Source: Actinomycetes bacterium (GTDB lineage Bacteria; Actinomycetota; Acidimicrobiia; Acidimicrobiales; Ilumatobacteraceae). From it: a DNA stretch of 37,516 nucleotides. Under the pieces are notes generated by a model. It saw only the letters and a list, made by a program, of their open reading frames with translations. It made no database searches and was not told the origin of the DNA. Location of the stretch: contig JANXUF010000065.1 in NCBI GenBank assembly GCA_025356335.1, forward strand, positions 1 to 37,516. The letters are read 5' to 3'. Made by a program: the position numbers and the translations under genes. Positions 32,871 to 37,516 of this stretch are shown here, piece after piece. Numbering within the stretch: position 1 is the stretch's first letter; each line of letters starts with the position of its first letter.

Positions 32871-34637
32871 TTGGCCCGTCGCCACTCGTTCGATGGCCCG
32901 GCCACCCTCGACTCCCGCAGCCGCTCGGTTCTCGTTGACGAGCGTACGGATGAAGACGATGCGCTCGCCCTTCTTGCCGGAGATCTTCGCCCAGTCGTCG
33001 GGGTTGGTGGTGTTCGGGAGGTCCTCGTGCTCTTTGTATTCCTGCTTGATCGAGGCGATCAAGTCGTCGGTCTTGATACCACGGGCGCCTCCGGCGATGA
33101 CCCGTTTGATCGCCAACTTCTTGGCGCGGCGAACGATGTTCTCGATCATCGCGCCGGATGAGAAGTCCTTGTAGTAGAGGATTTCCTTGTCACCGTTCTG
33201 GTACGTGACTTCGAGGAAACGGTTGCTCTCGTCGTCGCGGTACATCTCGGCGACGGTCGTGGCGATCATCTCCGGGATGACCTCGTCAGGGGCGATCGGA
33301 ATGTCATCGGTCAGATAGCGGGCGAAGATCGCCTCGGCAGCCTTGGCGGTCGGGCGCTCGATCTTGATCTTGACGTCGAGGCGGCCAGGACGCAGGATCG
33401 CCGGGTCGATGAGATCCTCACGGTTGGTGGCACCGATGACGATGACGTTGCGCAGCCCTTCGACACCGTCGATCTCTGCAAGCAACTGCGGCACGATCGT
33501 CGACTCCATGTCCGAACTGATACCTGAGCCTCTGGTGCGGAACATCGAGTCCATCTCGTCGAAGAAGACGATGACCGGCCAACCCTCCTCGGACTTTTCA
33601 CGGGCACGTTGGAACACGAGGCGGATCTGGCGTTCGGTCTCCCCGACGTACTTGTTGAGCAGTTCAGGACCCTTGATGTTGATGAAGTAGCTGCGACCTT
33701 TTTCGCCGCCTGTCTTCGCCGAGACCTTCTTGGCGAGCGAGTTGGCGACCGCCTTGGCGATCAGCGTCTTGCCGCAACCAGGCGGGCCGTAGAGCAGGAT
33801 TCCCTTCGGCGCCGGCAGGCGATGTTCCGCGAAGAGGTCCTGATAGAGGTAGGGCAGTTCGACCGCATCGGCGATCTCTTCGATCTGGCTGTCGAGGCCG
33901 CCGATGTCTGCATAGGAGATGTCCGGCACTTCTTCGAGCAGCAGGTCCTCGACCTCGGGACGTTCCAACTTCTCGAGCAGCAGGTTGCTGCGATTGTCGA
34001 GCAGCAGGGAATCCCCCGAACGCAGGTGGATACCGCGGACACTGTCGGCGAGTTCGCAGACGCGCTCCTCGTCGGCACGTCCGATCACGACGACGCGAAT
34101 GCCGTCATCCAGCAATTCCTTCACCGTGACGACCTCACCGTGCAGTTCGGGACTGCGGGCCATGACGATGTTGAAGCTCTCGTTGAGCACGACTTCGGCA
34201 CCACGCTCGAGCGTCTCGTGGTCGACATCGGGATGCAGTGAGACGCGCATCTTGCGACCGTTGGCCAGCACGTCGACCGTCTCGTCGTCGTTTTTCCCGA
34301 CGACAACGCCGTATGCCGATGGCGGCTGCGTCAACTTGTCGACTTCGTCACGAAGCGAGGAGATGTGCTCGCGCGCCTCGCGCAGGGTATAGCTGAGCTT
34401 CTCGTTCTGGGCAACGGCTTGGGCCAGTTGCCCTTTCGTTTCGAGCAGTCGCTCCTCGAGGGCCCGTACGCGCCGCGGTGAGTCGGCGAGGCGTTGACGG
34501 AGCAGGGCGATCTCTTCGTCGAGCGCCCGCACCTGATCGCCGACGTCTTGATCATTCACGTTGTGCCCGTCGACGTCCCGCCTGTGGACGTTCTGCCCCG
34601 GCGTCGTCCCGAAGCGGGAATCGTCGTCTTGTTCCAC
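32862..34637 (-). CDS. arc: Proteasome-associated AAA ATPase (ARC/Mpa)
   Basis: 591 aa. The hexameric ATPase recognises pupylated proteins and feeds them to the 20S proteasome. An N-terminal coiled coil ([16 protein letters not shown] to [10 protein letters not shown]) is followed by tandem OB folds ([20 protein letters not shown]) and the AAA domain, with Walker [16 protein letters not shown], Walker [13 protein letters not shown] and [13 protein letters not shown], ending in GQYL, the C-terminal tail that docks on the proteasome. GTG 34637 is chosen because GAGGAGG sits 8 bases upstream; GTG 34673 is an in-frame alternative adding 12 residues. dop, pup and prcBA, often downstream, are absent here. 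Confidence 0.95.
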   Translation of the reverse strand: MEQDDDSRFGTTPGQNVHRRDVDGHNVNDQDVGDQVRALDEEIALLRQRLADSPRRVRALEERLLETKGQLAQAVAQNEKLSYTLREAREHISSLRDEVDKLTQPPSAYGVVVGKNDDETVDVLANGRKMRVSLHPDVDHETLERGAEVVLNESFNIVMARSPELHGEVVTVKELLDDGIRVVVIGRADEERVCELADSVRGIHLRSGDSLLLDNRSNLLLEKLERPEVEDLLLEEVPDISYADIGGLDSQIEEIADAVELPYLYQDLFAEHRLPAPKGILLYGPPGCGKTLIAKAVANSLAKKVSAKTGGEKGRSYFINIKGPELLNKYVGETERQIRLVFQRAREKSEEGWPVIVFFDEMDSMFRTRGSGISSDMESTIVPQLLAEIDGVEGLRNVIVIGATNREDLIDPAILRPGRLDVKIKIERPTAKAAEAIFARYLTDDIPIAPDEVIPEMIATTVAEMYRDDESNRFLEVTYQNGDKEILYYKDFSSGAMIENIVRRAKKLAIKRVIAGGARGIKTDDLIASIKQEYKEHEDLPNTTNPDDWAKISGKKGERIVFIRTLVNENRAAAGVEGGRAIERVATGQYL

Positions 34638-34873
34638 GTGTTGCGCCTCCTCGTCGTGCCACCGCCGAAACACGGCGCGTCGTCACTGGATTGCAGTCGA
34701 ACCTACACGGCTGTTGTTACCAATGTGAGTCATTACAGCGCGACCCCCACAGCGTGGCCGGCGTGAGTTCTGTCACCTTCGGAGCCGGCCTGCGGTGGAC
34801 CACATGGAAACAGTCCCAGGCGTGTACAGTCACTGCTCGTAATGCCCTTTCATCACTAGGAGCTCATCAGCAC

Positions 34874-35119
34874 ATGAAGGTCTGGATCGATCAGGATCTC
34901 TGTACCGGAGACGGTCTCTGCGAAGAAATCGCCCCCGACGTTTTCACGCTGCTCGACGATGGCCTCGCCTACGTCAAAGAAGGCAGCAAAATCTTCGCCA
35001 CCGCCAAGGGAAATCCGCAGGGTGCTGAAGGAATGGCCGACATCCCGGACGGCCAGGTCGATGCCGTGATCGAATCCGCCGAGGAATGCCCCGGCGAGTG
35101 CATCTTCATCGAAGTCTGA
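34874..35119 (+). CDS. Small ferredoxin (3Fe-4S/4Fe-4S type)
   Basis: 81 aa. It starts MKVWIDQDLCTGDGLCEEIA and ends EECPGECIFIEV. The pattern C-x5-C near the N-terminus and CP-x-x-C near the C-terminus is that of single-cluster ferredoxins which serve cytochromes P450 and other oxidoreductases in Actinobacteria. The partner enzyme is not encoded nearby. AGGAG (34858-34862) is 11 bases upstream of the ATG, a little far. It is divergent from the proteasome ATPase gene across 236 bases in which I see no further gene, and convergent with trmI. Confidence 0.9.
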   Translation: MKVWIDQDLCTGDGLCEEIAPDVFTLLDDGLAYVKEGSKIFATAKGNPQGAEGMADIPDGQVDAVIESAEECPGECIFIEV

Positions 35120-35161
35120 CGATCTCCCGGCTCGAAGGCCGGCAGTTGCACAAGCGCTAGC

Positions 35162-35189
35162 GAACGGGGTGCCGATCGGCACCCCGTTC
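35162..35189. terminator. Bidirectional hairpin terminator between ferredoxin and trmI
   Basis: A perfect 28-base palindrome (arm GAACGGGGTGCC, centre GATC) forms a 12-bp stem with a 4-base loop. It lies between two convergent gene ends (35119 and 35241), the expected site for a shared terminator. There is no long T-tract on either side. Confidence 0.8.
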
Positions 35190-35240
35190 TCGCGTCACCG
35201 CAGATGACCCTCTCGTCTGCGCCGGAGCGCTCGGACGTAC

Positions 35241-36167
35241 TCAGTCGCCTGACTCGTCAGCCCAGGCGGTTGCGACAGCATCGTCGTCAGCTTGGATCAG
35301 TGCACCTGCCAGTACTGCCGCAGGGTCCGGCAGGTCCATTGCTGCGGGCATCGCCGAGCCAGTCGTCGTCGTCGCCGTCGACCGTTCCAGCAGCCGACCA
35401 ACGGTCAGGAACGCCGTATGAGCGACCATCCGGTGGTCGGGCCTGACCGCCATCCCCTCGATGTGCCAACCGCGGTTCAGCACCTCCAACGTGCGGGTCG
35501 CGATCCAGCGGTGGCTGTGCATCGCCTGACGGACCTGCACCGCCTGGGTGATACTCGGGGTGTAGGCGACGAGGATCCCGCCGGGGAGAAGAGCGCGTTC
35601 GGCGAGCGGCACGACATTCCACGGCTCCGGGAGATCGAGGACGACTCGGTCGTAGTCGTCGCCGTCGATGCCCTCGTAGCAGTCGCGCAGTTCGACCTTG
35701 TACCGATCGAGCACGCCGGCTCCGAGGAACGCCCTGACATTCGATCGTGCCTTGTTGGCGAAGTCCTCACGCAATTCATATCCCGTGATGTCGGCACCCC
35801 AACGCAGCATTGTCATCGACAGCGCGCCGGACCCGACGCCGGATTCGAAGACCTTCATACCCGGGCCGATGTCGGCGAGCATGCAGATCGGTGCGAGGTC
35901 CTTCGGGTAGATGACCTGCGCACCACGTGGCATCTCGACGACGAAGTCCTCGAGCGTCGGGCGCAGTACACGGTACTGCGCACCCTTGGTCGCCTTGACG
36001 AGCGAACATTCCGGCTGCCCGACGATGTCGCCGTGCGGCACGAAGCCGTTGTGCGTGTGGAACTCAGCGCCCTCTTTGAGCGTCAGCAGGTAGCGATGCT
36101 GCTGTCCGCGCCTCGGCTTCATGTCGAGCAGCAGGATCATGTCGCCGTATTCCAGGAGTGCACTCAT
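35241..36167 (-). CDS. trmI: tRNA (adenine(58)-N1)-methyltransferase
   Basis: 308 aa, methylating A58 in the T-loop of tRNAs with S-adenosylmethionine. The small N-terminal beta domain (MILLLDMKPRRGQQHRYLLTL) precedes the Rossmann methyltransferase domain with the SAM loop KVFESGVGSGALSMTML, acidic strand end GYELREDFA and the catalytic region DRVVLDLPEPWNVV. The end (HRMVAHTAFLTVGRLL) matches the family and is followed by a ~45-residue Ala/Asp-rich tail. trmI next to the proteasome ATPase gene is the mycobacterial arrangement, here with a ferredoxin gene between them. Confidence 0.94.
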   Translation of the reverse strand: MSALLEYGDMILLLDMKPRRGQQHRYLLTLKEGAEFHTHNGFVPHGDIVGQPECSLVKATKGAQYRVLRPTLEDFVVEMPRGAQVIYPKDLAPICMLADIGPGMKVFESGVGSGALSMTMLRWGADITGYELREDFANKARSNVRAFLGAGVLDRYKVELRDCYEGIDGDDYDRVVLDLPEPWNVVPLAERALLPGGILVAYTPSITQAVQVRQAMHSHRWIATRTLEVLNRGWHIEGMAVRPDHRMVAHTAFLTVGRLLERSTATTTTGSAMPAAMDLPDPAAVLAGALIQADDDAVATAWADESGD

Positions 36168-36217
36168 CGGCCGACAGTCTGGCGGGAGAACAGCGCGTTG
36201 CGCTGAACCTCACTTCG

Positions 36218-36223
36218 TAGGCT
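36218..36223 (+). promoter_or_regulatory. Possible -10 element of the menE-like gene (leaderless)
   Basis: TAGGCT is followed by 6 bases and then the GTG start at 36230, fitting leaderless transcription. It lies in the 62-base gap between the divergent genes trmI and menE-like. No good -35 was seen. Confidence 0.4.
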
Positions 36224-36229
36224 TGGCCT

Positions 36230-37354
36230 GTGCAACATCTGGTCGCCCTCGACGGGAGAGGCGACGATCATTTCGTCGAACGGTTGGCCGGCATCTGGGA
36301 TCGGGGCGACGCCGCGTTCGTCGTCGATCCACGCCTGCCGCTGGTCGCTCGCGCCGAGCTGTTCGCTGCCATCAGACCGACCCACGTGCTCGATGCCGAC
36401 GGCTCCACGACGTCACTGCCAGATGGCGATCCGGTGGAACCGGGTGATGCCCTCGTCATCGCCACATCCGGGACCTCGGGGACCCCCAAGGGAGTCGTGC
36501 TGACCCATGCCGCGTTGGCGGCGAGCGCGGCGGCGACGAGCAAACGGCTCGACATATCGAGCGACGATCACTGGCTCGCCTGCCTGCCCCTGGCACACGT
36601 CGGCGGCCTGTCGGTCGTCATACGCGCGCTGCTGACCGGCACCCGATTGACCGTCCATGCCGGCTTCGACGCCGCAGCGGTCCAGGATGCTGGGGCGACG
36701 CTCGTCTCGCTGGTCGGGGCCGCTCTGCGTCGAATCGACCCGTCGTTGTTCCGGGTGATCGTTCTCGGCGGGTCGCGCCCGCCGCCGGACCGGCCGGCGA
36801 ACAGCGTGACGACCTACGGGATGACCGAGACCGGAAGTGGCGTCGTCTACGACGGGATCCCGCTCGACGGTGTCGAGGTTCGTATCGATGTCGAGAGTGA
36901 GATCTCGTTGCGCTGCCCGATGATGCTGCGGTGCTATCGGGACGGCACGGATCCACGGACGCCTGACGGCTGGTACCCCACCGGTGACCTCGGCAGATGG
37001 TTGCCAGACGGCCGACTGCACGTCGACGGCCGGCGCGGGGACGTGATCGTGACCGGCGGCGAGAAGGTCTGGCCGGACGCCGTCGAACGGGCACTCGCCG
37101 GGTATGTGGGCATCTCCGATCTCGCCGTCGCCGGTGTTCCCGACGAACGTTGGGGTCAGGCCGTGACGGCGTTCGTCGTCAGCGACGCCCCGACCGCAGT
37201 GACGCTCGAGCGCCTCAGGGCAACGGTCAAGGAAACGATGCCGGCCTACGCCGCACCTCAGCGCATGGAGATCGTCGACGTGATTCCACGCACGAGCCTC
37301 GGGAAACCGCAACGTTCCCTGTTGGTCGCCGCCCTCGACGTCTCCAGCGACTGA
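36230..37354 (+). CDS. menE: AMP-binding acyl-CoA ligase, probable o-succinylbenzoate-CoA ligase
   Basis: 374 aa, starting at GTG 36230. A compact ANL-superfamily enzyme that would activate a carboxylate as the acyl-AMP and pass it to CoA. Motifs: ATP loop IATSGTSGTPKGVVLTH, substrate region CLPLAHVGGLSVVIRALLTG, TYGMTETGSGVVYDG, GWYPTGDLGRW, GDVIVTGGEKVWPDAVERAL, and the C-terminal Lys in RTSLGKPQRSLL. The shortened N-terminal half (no full subdomain before the ATP loop) is typical of actinobacterial MenE. No other menaquinone genes are in the window, so the substrate assignment rests on family resemblance. Confidence 0.8.
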   Translation: MQHLVALDGRGDDHFVERLAGIWDRGDAAFVVDPRLPLVARAELFAAIRPTHVLDADGSTTSLPDGDPVEPGDALVIATSGTSGTPKGVVLTHAALAASAAATSKRLDISSDDHWLACLPLAHVGGLSVVIRALLTGTRLTVHAGFDAAAVQDAGATLVSLVGAALRRIDPSLFRVIVLGGSRPPPDRPANSVTTYGMTETGSGVVYDGIPLDGVEVRIDVESEISLRCPMMLRCYRDGTDPRTPDGWYPTGDLGRWLPDGRLHVDGRRGDVIVTGGEKVWPDAVERALAGYVGISDLAVAGVPDERWGQAVTAFVVSDAPTAVTLERLRATVKETMPAYAAPQRMEIVDVIPRTSLGKPQRSLLVAALDVSSD

Positions 37355-37381
37355 CCAGGACCGCAACGTTTCGGCCACCGT

Positions 37382-37516
37382 GGTCACGTCCAGTCCGCCA
37401 TCACGGAATCCACGTGACCGACACCCCGTACGGTCACGCCCAGTCCGCCATCACGGAATCCACGTGACCGACACCGGTACGGTCATCCGCAGTCCGCCAT
37501 CACGGAATCCACGTGA
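37382..37516 (+). repeat. Tandem palindromic repeats, three units, cut by window end
   Basis: Units start at 37382, 37432 and 37481 (periods 50 and 49). A core of 27 or more bases, beginning CAGTCCGCCATCACGGAATC and ending CACGTGA, is identical in all three (37391, 37441, 37490). Each unit has arms GGTCACG and CGTGACC, so arms alternate along the array and could form several hairpins. The sequences between cores are near-copies of each other. The array follows menE and continues past the window. Confidence 0.9.

Noticed and set aside
34481..34873. Longer ferredoxin starting at 34478
   Set aside because: The extension overlaps the proteasome ATPase gene in antisense and is Arg-rich; the conserved protein begins at 34874.
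37382..37516. CRISPR array
   Set aside because: Units are regular and the core is identical, but the sequences between cores are near-copies of each other, the repeat has long hairpin arms, and there are no cas genes in the window.

Overview
The window is GC-rich, densely packed actinobacterial chromosome. Genes for the proteasome ATPase ARC/Mpa sit beside TrmI. The order rarA-alaS-ruvX-mltG-aroE-aroC-aroK-aroB and relA-apt-secF-secD-yajC resembles mycobacterial and other actinobacterial gene order. Frequent GTG starts, 4-bp stop/start overlaps and probable leaderless promoters fit the same group. My inference is class Acidimicrobiia (Ilumatobacter-like), but no rRNA or other decisive marker is present. 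No tRNA, rRNA or CRISPR array was found.

Layout. (a) 1-7731 is an accessory region. It holds an IS4-type transposase running off the left edge, an XRE/MLTR regulator with a damaged 5' end, a divergent three-gene molybdenum hydroxylase operon of the PaoABC/YagTSR type, a zone of decayed genes (6166-6820) and an SCO6745-like protein. (b) 7852-7954 carries two palindromic repeats that run into the 3' end of aroB. (c) 7933-18318 (minus strand) is one long run: rarA, two small membrane proteins, alaS, ruvX, mltG, then the shikimate genes aroE, aroC, aroK, aroB. (d) 18498-18961 is a DUF1003 membrane protein broken by a one-base frameshift. (e) 19037-24413 (minus) holds aspS, hisS and relA. (f) 24472-25090 is a VapBC-type toxin-antitoxin pair with a frameshifted toxin. 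(g) 25159-32003 (minus) holds apt, secF, secD, yajC, tgt, queA. (h) 32044-37354 holds a dienelactone hydrolase, the proteasome ATPase gene, a small ferredoxin, trmI and a menE-like acyl-CoA ligase. (i) 37382-37516 is a tandem array of the same palindromic repeat family as in (b), cut by the window end.

How the genes work together. The core blocks cover chorismate synthesis, aminoacylation (Ala, Asp, His), the stringent response next to purine salvage, the SecDF-YajC export accessory complex, queuosine tRNA modification, peptidoglycan processing and replication-fork maintenance. All core genes read through cleanly. The dispensable genes (regulator, PIN toxins, DUF1003, one unnamed gene) are the ones with frameshifts.

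Main points for a second look: the hydroxylase large subunit has Met where the family's catalytic Glu is expected; a dispersed palindromic repeat family occurs at two operon ends, and one copy supplies the aroB stop codon; a MITE-like inverted repeat contains the stop codon of the proteasome ATPase gene; and several single-base frameshifts occur in dispensable genes. I did not find a clear new multi-gene system.
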